In this document: positions 22,284 to 34,700 of the stretch, one piece after another
How positions within the stretch are numbered: the first letter of the stretch is position 1
Layout of the letters: each line of letters starts with the position of its first letter
Assembly (NCBI GenBank): GCA_022559985.1
Contig: JAFJTR010000101.1
Location: forward strand, 1-64,000
Source of the DNA: Parastagonospora avenae f. sp. tritici 18332-5
Taxonomy: Eukaryota; Ascomycota; Dothideomycetes; Pleosporales; Phaeosphaeriaceae
Length of the DNA stretch: 64,000 bases
Direction of reading: 5' to 3'
Notes under the pieces: generated by a model
Databases searched by the model: none
The model's input: the letters and a program-made list of their open reading frames with translations, nothing else
Told to the model about the DNA's origin: nothing
Position numbers and translations under genes: made by a program

Positions 22284-22845
22284 GAGACCATCAAAAAGCT
22301 GTTGTGGGAGGTAATTGATTGCGGTTTATTAATATGGACTTCGATCCTACACTATTATTTGCTATACTTATTCCTATATTTTATTGCTGCCGGATCAAAG
22401 GTGACCACTGCCGCCGCGTGGATAGCTCATGGGCCGCGTCGATCCTACTTCGGTTAGACTTGTATCATCGTTGTAAGTAGCTTCATAGTACCTCCCTTTG
22501 TGGAGGAACATCAATTAGTACAATGATCACCGAGCAGAATGCATTCATGGCTACTTGTTATTTCACTTCGACACTAATGGTACGAAGTTACTAACAACTG
22601 TAATGATCTTCGTACTGGACAATGTTGGATACGAGTATATTGAGTACTATTATTATGTGCTTGTCTGAAAAGGTTTTATACATGTAGGAATTACTAATTG
22701 GACAAGCCAGGCCAGGTCTTCGCTGTGACCAATCGATTTTCGCAGGAAGATTTCCTGGAGCAGCGAATCGGGAAGCATTCTGGTCCACGAAGCGTCGGGT
22801 GCATGGCTTGGGTTCGGAACAGCGTGCAGGAACAAAAGTGCTCTC
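22284..22845. other. Tail-to-tail spacer, MFS / CFEM genes
   Basis: The 3' flanks of two converging genes. Contains repeat copy B (22490-22600). Open frames at 22591-22845 are shadows or flank. Confidence 0.45.
22490..22600. repeat. Dispersed repeat, copy B
   Basis: Diverged copy of the sequence at 1-100, same orientation. The shared core is atcaccgagcagaatgcatt. Both copies lie downstream of a minus-strand gene for a secreted protein. Confidence 0.6.
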
Positions 22846-23475
22846 CTACAAAGCAGCGAGCAATCCAAACATGGCCATCCCAAGACCGAGTCCAGCGGCT
22901 GCATTCTGGCAGGACGCTGCTCCAGTGCTGCCAGCCGGCGATGCTGAAGTGGGAGAGGCGCTTCCTGAGGGTCTGATAGAGGCGCTGCCAGTTGGTGTGA
23001 CAGTGGAGTTGCCTGCAGAAGTGGCGGAGCTGCCAGACGGGGCCGCACTGCCAGATGGGGCCGCGCTGCCAGACGGGGTCGCGCTGCCAGATGGGCACGT
23101 GGGTTGGGTGTTGACATTGACATTCTGAAGCTTGCACAGCTGGACGGCGAACTGAGTAGTTGCTTTGATACTTGTTAGCTGGCACAGGATGCGAAATAGC
23201 AAGCGACATACCAGCGATTTCCGCCTGCGAGCATGTAGCAAACACACAGCAAGACACGGTGTCGATTGCCTTGCTACTGCAAATGCATGCAATGTCGGCA
23301 ACACCACAGGAGCCCAAGTTGCCACCGAAGCACGTTTGCTGCGTTTTGTTTAGCTATCATTCGCCAGCAGATATCGTCAATTACTCACGGCACATTTCGG
23401 GATCTGGTCAAGAAGACCTTGAGCAAGAGCTGTAGAGCTGAATGCAGCGACTGCGGCGATGATGGAGAAGCGCAT
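22846..23475 (-). CDS. CFEM-domain cell-surface protein, GPI-anchored
   Basis: 176 aa from three exons: 23389-23475, 23212-23338, 22846-23162. Signal peptide MRFSIIAAVAAFSSTALA. The CFEM domain (about 20-90) begins IPKCAQTCFGGNLGSCG, contains GVADIACICSS with the Asp that binds heme iron in characterised CFEM proteins, and ends at QLCKLQNV. One extra Cys makes a CysCys pair (SCCVFATC). Then comes a Ser/Gly/Ala/Thr/Pro stalk encoded partly by 18-bp tandem repeats, and a hydrophobic C-terminus (GLGLGMAMFGLLAAL) after a small-residue site, typical for GPI attachment. Expected at the cell wall or plasma membrane. Roles in the family include heme capture and host or surface interaction. Confidence 0.92.
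23027..23100 (-). repeat. 18-bp tandem repeats in the CFEM stalk
   Basis: About four copies of an 18-bp unit (plus strand: ctgccagatggggccgcg and variants) encode repeated PSGSAA-like units in the extracellular stalk. Such repeats often change copy number between strains and so change stalk length. Confidence 0.75.
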
Positions 23476-25337
23476 ATTGGCAAATTTTTGTTACTTGAAA
23501 ACGACTGTGAAATGGGAATAACGATAGAAATCTGCTTTAGACTATTGACACAAGACGGAACCAGCGAGGGGAAGCTCGGTTTTGAAGGTAGCCACGAGCC
23601 CGTGGCAGCACCCTGAGAGGCGGACCCAGACTTACGACGGCTTACGATGGCTGCGAAGTTACTGTTGGATCATCCCTGAGTCCTACCTAATTGGCGGTTC
23701 ATTCCACCATTTAACTTCCTGATTGGTAGACTTGCTGTGCACGTCCTCAGCTCGGAAGTAAGCCGGGGATCGGCTTAATTTTGGAGAAGCTGGCGAATCC
23801 GAAAGCGGCCGCTGAGGTCTGTTCTTAACCGAGAACGGCCCGATGAAACACGAGCTGATAGCGCGTTGTCAAATGTGAGTCTACAGTAGCAAAGTGAAAT
23901 TAGCGAAGTTGATAATTCCTTGGACCGCAGGATGCAACAAAGTCTAGTCACCCTCGTAGAACAATGTGAATGCAGACAACTGTCTGGCTTTAGGTTTGTG
24001 CATCGAGTGGGTGATCCTACTAAATCTAATGCGAACTTTAAACAACGCGAAAACCTTAACACTGTCAGGGCATTACCGGAAGCCCGCAAGTTAACAGTTC
24101 GTGTGCTGCCCGACCCTGGAAATGAGACTGAGGAAGCGTTCGCCGCAGATTCTGCCACTGCCGACAGCCTCTCCTACAAAAACTGCCTCCAATACTTCGA
24201 ACACGAGCGTGTCAGCAAATAGATGATAACAGGTGCATCGCAGCACATTCTCAAGGTTGCCAAATATCTCAACAGTAAGATTATAGACTCTTGATGCTAT
24301 CGAACCCGGCCTTGGCGTGGCTGAGAGCCGAACCATTCGGAGAAATAGAAGACGGCCGTGAGTAAGATTGTGATGAGCGCAAAACCGCGTTCTCAAAACG
24401 GTACCAAGACAGACACCGGGTTGGGCAGGAGAACTTGTCCTATGGTCGCTTGTGAAAAAAATGGCTATGTGTGGAGAATACAAAGCTGATGGCGCGGCAT
24501 GAAAGTTCGGCACCAAAGGCAAAGCTTAAGACTTCGACCTGCGATCTACTGCAGGTTCTCACCTACGACGGAAAACGATCAGGGTGCCTGGGGTAGTACA
24601 CGGGACTTGCTGTTATTATCGAAGCGCGGTGATACTGTGTATAGCTTCGGGCTATCAGATACCCTGATCACTTTCCGTTGTAGTTGACGACCTGCAATAA
24701 GTTATAAGTACTTACGCCAAAAACTCACATATGAAAATCACTCTCAAATACGGATCGTTCCAAAGACGTCGTTACTTCATGCGTCTGTTCCAATTTCTGC
24801 ACCTGGAGGAACGTGTCAAGGCTGACTGCGACGAGCCTCACCGTCTGAGACAGGCCAAGCAGAAAAGCGTTCTGCCGGAACGGTGGCGGTGGCTTGTCAT
24901 CCTCTGCTTCGCGGGCTGGCGGTGGCAAGGCTTCTTTGTCGCCTGGGAAGGTGGTGGTGGACATTGTTGCAGGTGCGGAGACCAGGCCAGTAGGTTTTAT
25001 AGAAGACGCATTTGGTCAGGCAATCAATCATCGTTAGCGCAGATACAGGATGGGATCTGAGGGCTAAAAATAGGGAGACGCGGATCAAGCATGCGGGGGG
25101 AGCTAAGCCATGTTAAACGCTACCGGTATAAACGCGACTTGCGCACCTTGCATTGGTGTGCCTAGTGTACTTTGACTTCGTATTCCCAGGATAACATCAG
25201 GTAGATTGTAATTTCTGTAGATCTCCGTTTCCGACACTTGAACCTACTGTTTGATATCAAAAGTCGTTCGAACGTGCAATCCAAGAGTGCTGCTGCTGGG
25301 AGCATATCGAATGATACCAAGTTCAGTAATTCATGAT
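23476..25337. other. Spacer, 1.86 kb, with one possible small gene
   Basis: The left end is the CFEM promoter and the right end the 3' flank of the SDR gene. The open frames at 23775-24522 overlap on both strands and carry no motif. A small minus-strand frame at 24725-24964 is listed separately. Confidence 0.35.
24725..24964 (-). CDS. Possible small hypothetical protein (79 aa)
   Basis: Open frame of 79 codons with protein-like composition: an acidic and proline-rich start (EALPPPAREAEDDKPPPPF), then an amphipathic helix-like stretch (LLGLSQTVRLVAVSLDTFLQ). A GTGAGT donor overlapping the last codon (24728) and a TTGCAG acceptor (24692) would instead extend it by about 11 residues through a 37-nt intron, unusually short. 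I do not recognise a family. It may be a real short gene, a surviving exon or chance. Confidence 0.35.
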   Translation of the reverse strand: MSTTTFPGDKEALPPPAREAEDDKPPPPFRQNAFLLGLSQTVRLVAVSLDTFLQVQKLEQTHEVTTSLERSVFESDFHM

Positions 25338-26345
25338 TTACCAGCCAACCAGTCCCATCGTGTACATCTCAGGGTTCTTCGATATCTCTTCTTTCTTCTC
25401 TTTCAACTCATCGACATCCCAGTTTGCATGAACAAACCGTCCATTCAAAAATTGAGCCTCCGGACTTAGTGACCAGACAATGAAGTCACCGGCAAGTGTT
25501 TCTGTGTTGGCAAATAGTCAGCCATCCAATCTCAACTGATCACTTTGGATCGATTATCTGACTCACCATCATCGAACTCCAGGCCCTCCGTCATGTGACT
25601 GAACTTGGAATGCATCTCCGTGCCTCCGATCAGCCCTGGATGAATCTGCAGGACGAACATCTCCGGATGCTCATTTCCGTAAAGCTCGAACAGCTTCGTA
25701 GCGCCGGCTTTAGAAGCGCGATAACTCGAGAAATCGGGAATGTACGGACCATGCATGGAAGACGACGAGACATGGATCACAGCGCCATGATGTCCCTCAA
25801 TTCCAGATGGGGCGTGCTTGAGATATGTGCGTAGGAGGTGAAGGTTTCCCTTGACTGCGTTGCAGAGTCAGAAGGCATAAAGGGAGCAGGAAAGGCGATA
25901 TACCGTTAATCTCAAAGCCCTTCCACCAATCGCCCACATCAACGCTATCGATTGAACCGAGATCTGCCATATATCCTGCGTTGGCGATCAATACATCGAT
26001 TTGTCGTTTTCCACCCATGTCGTTGACGAAGTCCGCAAAGCCTTTCTCGACAGCACTTTCATCCACAATGTCGACGATGTAAGTGAACACTTTACACTCG
26101 GGCGCGAGCTTCGCCAGCTCAGCCTGAACAGATGCCAAAGGACCGGGACGTCTTCCCATTAGGGCGAGGTAATCGATGCCTGAACGCGCCAGTGAGCGCG
26201 CGATGTTCGCTCCAATGCCTTGACCTGCACCCGTGATCACGACAGACTTGCCCTTCGTGGAAAGCGAGGCCTGCGTGGCATCTATGGCTGGATATGTCGT
26301 TCGCCTGTATGTCTTGGTACCACGTGCGATCTCCGATGCCGACAT
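25338..26345 (-). CDS. Short-chain dehydrogenase/reductase (SDR)
   Basis: 297 aa from three exons: 25904-26345, 25567-25854, 25338-25501. Classical Rossmann SDR: TGAGQGIG (38-45) for NAD(P), then NAGYM, catalytic Ser in HVSSSSMHG and YRASK (Tyr192/Lys196). PGLIGGTEM follows the active site as in other SDRs. The C-terminus includes FLNGRFVHANWDVDEL, common in fungal SDRs of secondary metabolism. Expected reaction: reversible alcohol/ketone conversion on a small molecule. It is transcribed divergently from the BBE oxidase (647 bp apart). With the hydrolase and PKS that follow, it is a plausible tailoring enzyme of a polyketide cluster; this is inferred from position. Confidence 0.9.
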
Positions 26346-26992
26346 TGTGTAAGGTATGTGTCGTTTAAAGAGCTAAAGTAAGAGTGGCAAGAGGTACGAG
26401 GCCTTGTAAGTCGATATCTAGTCCTCTGATTGATTTATCAGCATGTGCTTTTCCCGTGACGTTTCCGAGGGTTGATTGTCTGGGATCCACCCAAGAGGCT
26501 GAGCTAGTCCAGTTCCAATCTAGTGTTTGATGACCGCAGATGCAGGATCGAAGGGTCACTCCTTATCCTTGTCAGGCGCGGTTTGCTACCCAAAGGAGAG
26601 ATATGCAAGTGGGTGCGGTTCAACGTACCCACTGCAAAGCGTCGAAGATAAGCCATAATAAGTTTGACATTGTGCAGTTCCTACAAACCCTGTCTTGCGT
26701 GGGCTCATGCGTATCAATACGTGGTTAGGCAAGGCGCTTTCTTTTCCTCGTCTACATACTTCCGCTGCGGGTGGAAGACGGTTTCGGTAAGCTTGATCAA
26801 GAAGTAGTGGACCAGTAGCTCACAGCTATATCCCGCTCGTCATGTTCTGTACTAGTAAGGCGAGCTCAAGGCCACCCACACGCCGCAATGGTGGCTTACA
26901 CGTTAACTCACCGCCACAGTGAAAATGTTATAAAGTCCGAAGGGGATAATGTGAATATCGAGCCTCAAAGTACCTCCTCTCAATTGCCACAA
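26346..26992. promoter_or_regulatory. Divergent promoter, SDR / BBE oxidase
   Basis: 647 bp shared by two putative cluster genes. On the plus strand GCTATATCCC near 26824-26833 could serve as a TATA element for the oxidase. No clear palindromic operator was found by eye. Confidence 0.4.
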
Positions 26993-28830
26993 ATGCATCT
27001 GTCGTCCCACACTCGTAACGCTGCACTTGCCGGGTCATGCATGATCTACCTTGTACAATGTACGCCAATCGCGCATGAAAAGCTCACAACCTTCTCGACA
27101 AATTCATCTGTATGCTACCGTCTACCTGGCGACAACGCTTGGCCCGGTCCCAATGAATGGGAAACTTTCAATGCATCAGTCACGGGCCACTTGATCAGGG
27201 CGTCTCCACTTGCTGCTAGCTGCCATGGCTCGAGCTATGACCGTAACGCATGCGAGAGAGTCAAAGGAACGTGGACCGACGGCGCTACCTTGTAAGTCAA
27301 ATCACTGTCTTAGCTGGCCTATACAAACGTCGAGCGATTTGACCTAACGCAACATGCAGCTATGAAGATTCGGTCCACATCATGTCCGCTTATTGGCAAA
27401 ACAATACCTGCAGCCCTTTTTCGGAAGGCAATGCCACCTGTGCACTCGGTAACATGGCCCCATATGCCGTCGCTGTTGAGGAGTGGAGCGATGTTGCTGA
27501 AGCGTTCAAATTTGCAAGGGAGAAGCGGATCCGTGTTACAGTCAAAAATACGGGTCACGACTACTTAGGTAGATCCTCCGGTGGAGGTTCCTTGGCGCTA
27601 TGGATGCATCGTCTGAACGGCATGTCCTGGCTTAACTACACTAGCGCCACATACAGTGGGCCTGCTCTCAGAGCAGCAGCTGGAGTACAGTTCGCCCAGG
27701 TATACCAAGAAGCTTCCAGTAGGGACCTCCGTATCGTGGGAGGCCTTTGTCCAACGGTTGGACTTTCTGGGGCTTATGTCCAAGGTGGTGGGCATGGTCC
27801 ACTTTCATCGACTTACGGGCTTGCTGCCGATAACGTTCTTGAGTACGAGGTTGTAACAACCGAAGGCAAACACCTGGTAGCATCTCCCACCGAGAATCCC
27901 GATCTGTACTGGGCATTGTCAGGAGGCGGTGGAGGCACGTATGGAGTGGTCATGTCTGTGACAGCCAAAGCTCATCTAGATGGCATGGTGGCAGGCTGCT
28001 CGCTAACCTTGAACGCCTCGGACCCCAACCCTGCGGTGTTCTGGTCTGCCGTCTCCTCGTGGCACAAGCACGTGCTGATCTTCGACCAAGTTGAAGGCTT
28101 TTCCGTCAACTGGGGGATAAGCGCCGACCAGCTTATCATCAGACAAGCAGCGTTGACTGGTGGCGACGCAACTGCCATAGCGCGTATTATGGAGCCTTTC
28201 ATCCAAGAGCTGAATAATGCTGGTCTGAAATACACCTTCGAAACCACCGAACATCGCGGCTTCTACGAATACTACAAACACTACAATGCAGCCGAGTACC
28301 CCACCAATGCAACCGTCGGTTCACGGCTTATCCAACGATCGGCGATAGAAGATGATTCTCGGTTGCAGGACCTCATCGCAGTACTGCGCTCCATCACGAG
28401 CGAAAATTCGCTTGCTGTGCAAGTCAATGGCCAGGCAGCCAACGTGAGCCACGCACGGGTCGGAAATGCGCCTGGCTCTAATGCAGTGCTCCCAGCCTGG
28501 CGCGATTCTCTTTTCCACATGATTATCGCCGTCTCTTTCGACGCAGATGCTACGAATGAAGAGCTGCAGAAAATCCAGGCAGAGCTAAACAAATGGCAAA
28601 ACCAGGTGAAGGCAGTTGCTCCAGACGATGGCGGTGGAGCTTACATGAACGAAGCTACTTACGATAACCCAGATTGGAAAAGTGACTACTACGGAGTAAA
28701 CTATGATGCTCTTCTGGGAGTTAAAGAGAAGTATGATCCTGGGTTTGCGCTGTGGTCACGTCCGTCTGTCGGCAGTGACATGGTCTGGACTGTGGCTCAA
28801 GACGGAAGGCTCTGCCGAGCTGATGGCTAA
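26993..28830 (+). CDS. BBE-type FAD-linked oxidoreductase, secreted
   Basis: 589 aa from two exons: 26993-27291 and 27360-28830. I chose the ATG at 26993 because the residues after it resemble a secretion signal (ALAGSCMIYLVQCTPIA). An in-frame ATG at 26888 would add 35 hydrophilic residues. The family is the FAD_binding_4 plus BBE type. His about 165 in VKNTGHDYLGRSSGGG and Cys about 229 in GGLCPTVGLSGAYVQGGGHG are the expected attachment points for bicovalent FAD. The C-terminal BBE motif reads YDALLGVKEKYDPGFALW. Several NxS/T sites fit a secreted or vesicle protein. Such enzymes oxidise alcohols or sugars or close rings in fungal metabolite pathways. Its place in the cluster suggests tailoring of the polyketide. 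Confidence 0.92.
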
Positions 28831-29919
28831 CCAGGCGGATGCGGATAAGGCGCCGCGGCCGATCGCATCAAAACGTGCGCAGGATTGTCGCATTCCGACT
28901 CGCCGCATGTTGAGTTCCTTTAGTAGCCGGCAGTACTACTGGAAGAACAGCAGACCTTTGTATACCATTGGTGGCCCCGACGTTGGGTGTAGTAGACATT
29001 CGCTCTAGATAGAATACGACAATGTTGTTCCTCCTCTCCTGGGTTTTCTGCATTAATCTGGTATTGACTAACACTACAAGACTTCGAACTGGAAACTGGC
29101 CCACGGAAGCACGGCAGTTTCTGATGGTAGCAACAGCCTGCGCTTAAACACGAAAGCTTACGCTTGGGCACAGCGGCGCGCAAGGAACCACAAATGTAAG
29201 CTGACGTTGCTTGGCGTAAGCAACATTCATAGAAAACTGGCTACAATCAAAGGTGTTCTGTCGTGGGGGTGGGTATGAAGCACACTCCCGACTTCTATCT
29301 TAGCTACGTAGGTAGCGTAGCCGAAGCAAACCCACTAGGTACCTAGGTAATTGTGCCCTACGCCCCACCTTGGCATCTAACGATACCCAGCATGAAAACA
29401 GTCAAGCGCTCTTGGTAAAATCTCAACAGTTTCATTTCGACATGGAAGTGATCCTGTGCATGCATGTCGGCGCGTGATCTCGATGCTGCAGCGTGCCGTG
29501 CCGCGCGCCTCGGGACGCGTTCTTTTAATGTCGATCTTGCATCTGAGGCGTTGGCGCATACGAAGTTCTGCCGGGATCGCCAAACATCTTGACCTCCGAA
29601 ACTTCTAAGATGCTCATCGACCTTGGGACATATGCCCAGATGTGTTGAGGGTGCATATGATAACGATTGGATCGAGAAAAGGGCATGCTGCGTCAAGCTA
29701 CAACTAGTAGCGGATTGCTGAGTTACTTGATTGCGCACGGGCATAGGCGGTTTCTGACTGCATATAGTTCATGTGTGTGTTTGGTCTAAGTTCATTGCTA
29801 CTTCAATTACATGTGCATGCCGTCAAAGAATTCTCAGGCGTCCAACATAATCTGCTAGAGGTTCTCATTGCGGTGATAGGTACGTGAATGACTGATACAT
29901 AGGATCGTAATCGGACCGA
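28831..29919. other. Tail-to-tail spacer inside the candidate cluster
   Basis: 1.09 kb between the oxidase (+) and the hydrolase (-), so mostly 3' flanks. A perfect 12-bp palindrome ctaggtacctag lies at 29335-29346, with ctacgtag nearby (29304-29311). No gene recognised. Confidence 0.4.
29335..29346. repeat. 12-bp palindrome CTAGGTACCTAG
   Basis: Perfect inverted repeat in the intergenic spacer between the oxidase and hydrolase genes. Function unknown; AT/CTAG-rich palindromes of this kind are common in fungal intergenic DNA. Confidence 0.5.
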
Positions 29920-30942
29920 TCACTCCATGGTGTCATCTAAGACGTCTTGTAGGAAAGTCTTCATGGATCCCAAGACCTCTTCTGATCCGTCGCCACTTAG
30001 TACAGTGAGGTGCCTCTTTCCTGCAGCAAGGTACATCCTCAGAGGACCCTTCAACTGCGCAAAAGCCTCTTGCTGCTCCACAGGAGTGGAGATATCGTCC
30101 AGCTCCGGAACGATCATCAGCACTGGCGTCTCTTGCACCATGTCCAAAAGTTCCCTAGGTCGGAACATGGCTAGCTTGTGGTATGTCTGCAGTGTGATGC
30201 GATCCCGGAAATTAGGGGCAGCGCGCTCTATGGCCTGCTCTGTCAAAGTGTATCCCTCAATACCCCCAGGACCGCCAGAGCCACCCATACCAATGAGATT
30301 CTCGCCCTTGTCGTTATACGGCTGAATCTCGATACGTGGGTTGCCTCTCAGTTGCGATTGGCGGTCCTTGATAAGCAGCGCAAAAGCCGACTTCCTTTTC
30401 TCAGGCTTGACGAAGTCGAATATAGGGGCCACCATGATTAGAGCTTTTACGCGTCTGTCAATAGCTGCTGCGCATGCACTTACAGCCCCACCGAATGATA
30501 AGCCCCAGAGGAACAGATGACTGGGATCAACACTGGGACGTTGGGAGACATGTGTCAAGATGTCTAAGGGATGACGAGTCAGCGAGACGCTATCTCATTA
30601 CAAAATGCCTTGTGCATACCTGACAGATCTTCCGCTTGCTTCAAAGGATCAATCTCATTCCTCGGCATTCCGTCACTTTCACCGGTGCTTCGAGCGTCGT
30701 AGATGAAAGCATTGTATCCAATGGATTGGAAATACTCCGCAACCTCAGTTATCAGTATCTCTTTCGTGCAGTTGAACTATGTCTGTCAGCTTCGAAGTGT
30801 GCTCATTGCAAAACTGCCTCACCCCATGGGACATGATAATGGCTGGCGCTTTTCCTTCAACACTATAAAACCACCCTCGAATGAATATACCATCCAGAGT
30901 TTTGTATCCTAGTGTTTCGAAGCGTTTGCCGAAATTCGCCAT
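29920..30942 (-). CDS. Alpha/beta hydrolase resembling fungal polyketide transferases
   Basis: 306 aa from three exons: 30823-30942, 30620-30776, 29920-30563. Splicing gives the start MANFGKRFETLGYKTLDG and the conserved run SHGFNCTKEILITEVAEYF, then IYDARSTGESDGMPRNEIDP. The nucleophile is Ser115 in GLSFGG, with likely acid Asp248/249 (PELDDIST) and His277 (GKRHLTVL). I recall the HGF..., ARS.G.SDG.PRNEIDP and FWG.SF.GAV patterns from the acyl-transferring hydrolases beside HR-PKSs, such as the one in fumagillin biosynthesis. It is divergent from the PKS gene (849 bp apart), and that PKS has no thioesterase. A role in releasing or transferring the polyketide chain is therefore likely, but inferred. 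Confidence 0.88.
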
Positions 30943-31791
30943 TTTGAAACTCAGGTTGTGTAAAAGACTTGGGCGCTCAAGGACAAAAACTCGTGAGATG
31001 AGTCGTTGTATGGGAGAGAGAGTAACTCGGTAAAGAAGGCGATGTTTGCGACACCGTTTCTCCACGGGCTATAACTGTTGAACAATAAAAACAAAGCTCT
31101 CTTGAACATCTACGGCGAAGTACCAGGGCTACAGCGCTCGGTGTGACTGAACCCAGAACCTGCATATTATCCGTGGAGGTCCCACCACATGCCATGGCTG
31201 GTGCTTGTTTTCACATTGCCACACTCATGCCGGGGGCCTGATCTTCCAATACGAATGGCCTTCCGAGTGAAGGCAGTCATTTTTGGACCCCACAATGCTA
31301 TTATCACGAATGAAGAAACGGAACATGACTGCATATGCACCATGCAGCTGTTCACGTATTTCGAGAAGATACTAGACCAAATTCAGAGACACGTCCCGCC
31401 AACTCATTTCACAGCCTTTTCGTAACGTCAGTGTCCACTTTTGATACTGGGTTTCTTGTACTGATGTGGAAACGGATGGACACCGAAAATTCGGATAGGC
31501 CAGAACCACGGAGTAGCTCACATAGAACATTCGACTGTACCAAGTTACTAGTGAAAAGGGTTCTAGTTGCCAATTCAACACTATCTAGTGTCGGTTGCCT
31601 TATTCTCATGCCATACCTGTCTCCACCGTCAAGTGACGTATAGCTCCTTAGTTTTAATATGTCTAACTACATTCCACATTTCGTTCTATTGCATAAAAGC
31701 TCGGCATTTTCCTTGGAAACAGGCAGTGAAACAGCCTGACTTAATCCATTGATTGCCATATCCAAACGTGTTCATGATACCAACAAACACA
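30943..31791. promoter_or_regulatory. Divergent promoter, hydrolase / HR-PKS
   Basis: 849 bp between two start codons facing away from each other. A TATA-like CATAAAAG at 31692-31699 lies about 95 bp upstream of the PKS ATG. The open frames inside are short and unconvincing. Confidence 0.45.
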
Positions 31792-34700
31792 ATGGCACAT
31801 TCTCAATACCAACAAGAGCCAGTTGCTATCGTGGGACTGGCATGTCGCCTACCAGGAGAGAATACGTCGCCACAAAAACTATGGGATTTCCTTGAGCGTG
31901 GAGGTGTAGCATCAAACGAAGTTCCAAGCTCTCGCTTCAACGTGGGCGCTCATTACGATGGCTCCATGAAACGTCGAACCATGCGCCCGAAGGGCGGGAT
32001 GTTCCTCGAAAATATGGATCCAGCCGATTTCGATGCATCCTTCTTTGAGATTTCGAGCACAGAAGCTATCTCCATGGATCCGAACCAACGCCAGATGCTC
32101 GAGGTCGTGTTTGAAGCACTCGAGAATGCAGGAGTCACTTTAGAGGCCCTCCATGGTGCTCCCGTTGCTTGCTTCGTCGGCTCCTACGCGTGTGGTAAGT
32201 ATCGTCCTGGATGCAAGACGGCAAGAATAAGGCTTACCCCAATTACTAGATTACGATACCATATCAAACAGAGATCCCGAAGATCGACCGGCTAACATCG
32301 CAATCGGTATCGGACGCGCGATCTTAGCAAACAGGCTCAGTCATTTTCTCAACATCAAAGGACCAAGCATGACTATCGACACCGCTTGCTCAGGAAGCTT
32401 AGTTGGTTTGGATGTGGCATGTCGGTATCTGCACACCGGTGAGATCAATGCAGCGATTATTGCGACCAGCAATTTGTATCTAAATCCAGAACATGTCAGT
32501 AAGTACTTCACGCATGACAAATTTTCCTTTGAGAATACCCATATCTTACTAATCTCTTCTATAGTGGATCTTGGCAGTGTGGGTAATGCACATTCTCCTA
32601 CAGCTTTGTGCCACGCCTTCGACATTTCGGCAGACGGATACGTAAAGGCTGAGGCTGTCAGTGCCGTGATTGTGAAAAGGCTTTCGGACGCAATTGCAGA
32701 TAGAGATCCGATTCGAGCCATTGTGCGTGGTTCATCGACGAATAGTGATGGACGCACACCAGGTATCGCAAGCCCTAGCGCTGAGGCACAGGCTGTTGCT
32801 ATTCGCGCCGCGTATGCAAATGCAGGCATCAACGATCTGAATGCGACGACATATCTTGAATGTCATGGTACTGGAACGCAAGCTGGCGATCCGACAGAGG
32901 TTGCCAGCGTCGGATCAGTGTTCGCAAGGACTCGGTCTCCAGATGCCCCATTGATCATTGGTTCAATCAAAAGCAACATCGGTCACTCTGAACCAAGCGC
33001 TGGGCTTTCTGGGTTACTTAAAGTCGTGTTAGCCCTTGAGAAAGGCCAAATACCAGGAAATCCAACGTTCATCGACCCGAACCCAAAGATCGACTTCGCC
33101 GGACATAGGGTAAAGGCTTCTAGAACCACGATCGCGTGGCCTGCCACCTCTGTACGACGTGCCAGCGTCAACTCATTTGGATACGGTGGTTCTAACGTCC
33201 ATGTGGTAATCGAAGAGGCACCCGCTTCTCATCATGTTTGCCACACAGCTTCAATCACATCAACAACTGCCGATCTTGCTTCAATGCCGGAAGACTCGCG
33301 AAGGCCACAATTACTGGTGGTATCTGCAAATGATCAAACCTCATTGCGCGCCAATATCAAGGTTCTTTGTGATCATTTGATCAATCCCCGAGTTCAACTG
33401 AACCTGGCTGATCTCGCGTACACGCTGTCCGAACGTCGAACGCGCTTTTGGCATCGAGCATTCATCACGACGCAGAACACCGACCTTGACGAAGGTTCAT
33501 TCACACTAGGCAAGAAGAGTGCGCAAGCCCCAGACATTCGTCTCGGTTTCGTGTTTACTGGGCAGGGAGCGCAATGGTCGCAGATGGGCAAAGATTTACT
33601 GGAATACTTCCCATCAACACTCTCAATTCTTGAAGAGCTTGACGGAGTATTACAAAGCCTTCCAGACCCTCCAAAGTGGTCTCTCATCCACGAGTTGGTG
33701 GACTATAGAGCTCCTGAGCACCTGCGCCAACCGGAATTTTCGCAACCTCTTGTTACGGCGCTACAGATCTGCATTCTGGCTGTCCTAAATAGCTGGAACG
33801 TCCATCCTGTTGGCGTGGTAGGCCATTCCTCAGGCGAGATAGCCGCGGCGTATGCAGCAGGTTTGATCGACCGCGCTGGTGCTATCAAAGCTGCCTTTTA
33901 TAGAGGACGCGCTGCTCTGAGCTATAAGAATGAGAGCAATTGTGAGGTGGGTATGCTTGCGGTAGGCTTGGGAGTCGATGAAGTTGCCCCGTTCTTGGCA
34001 CCATATGCCGGTCAGGCCTGGATTGCTTGCTTCAACAGCCCTGGCAGCCTGACGCTATCTGGCAAGCTGTCTGCACTTCAACCACTGGCTAGCGATATAA
34101 AGAACGCTGGAAATTTCTCCAGACTTCTACAAGTTGATTTAGCATACCACTCCGAACTGATGGACGACATCAGTCAAGGGTACGAGCGACTGCTCAACGA
34201 CCATTTCCAACCTCTCACAGCGCCACCCTTGAAGCAGATTCCTTTCTATTCTTCCGTCACCGGGTCTGAACTAGTCGAGTCAGCAGATGCCCAGTACTGG
34301 AAGTCGAACATGGTTTCGCCTGTTCGGTTCGACCAAGCCTTACAAAAGATGCTTGGAAGCGAGACCGTTCCAGATATCCTCATCGAGATCGGCCCATCAG
34401 GAGCATTAGCCGGACCGATCGCTCAAATACTCAAGACTATGCCTGCCGGTGATAGCGTGTCATACTGTGCTTCGTGGGCACGTGGCACCAAAGCAGGAAA
34501 ATCACTCTTCGATGTCGCTGGACGATTGTTCACAGCAGGATTTCCAATCGATATTGGTGTGGTCAACGAATACGAGAAAAAGCCTGTTCGTACTGTTACT
34601 GATCTCCCCAACTACGCTTGGAATCATTCCATCAAGTACTGGCATGAAAGTCCAGCAAGCAAAGATTGGCGCTTCAAGAAATTTGTTATCCACGACCTGC

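Noticed and set aside
23027..23100. Regular short repeats that could suggest a repeat array or CRISPR
   Set aside because: The units are directly adjacent with no spacers, are in frame in the CFEM gene and encode its stalk.
23775..24522. Overlapping frames of 100-143 codons on both strands
   Set aside because: Neither strand shows a recognisable domain, a good start context or introns; they are likely chance.
31753..31791. Upstream extension of the PKS reading frame
   Set aside because: The extreme upstream codon at 31753 is TTG, not ATG. KS domains of this family start only a few residues before QEPVAIVG, which fits the ATG at 31792.
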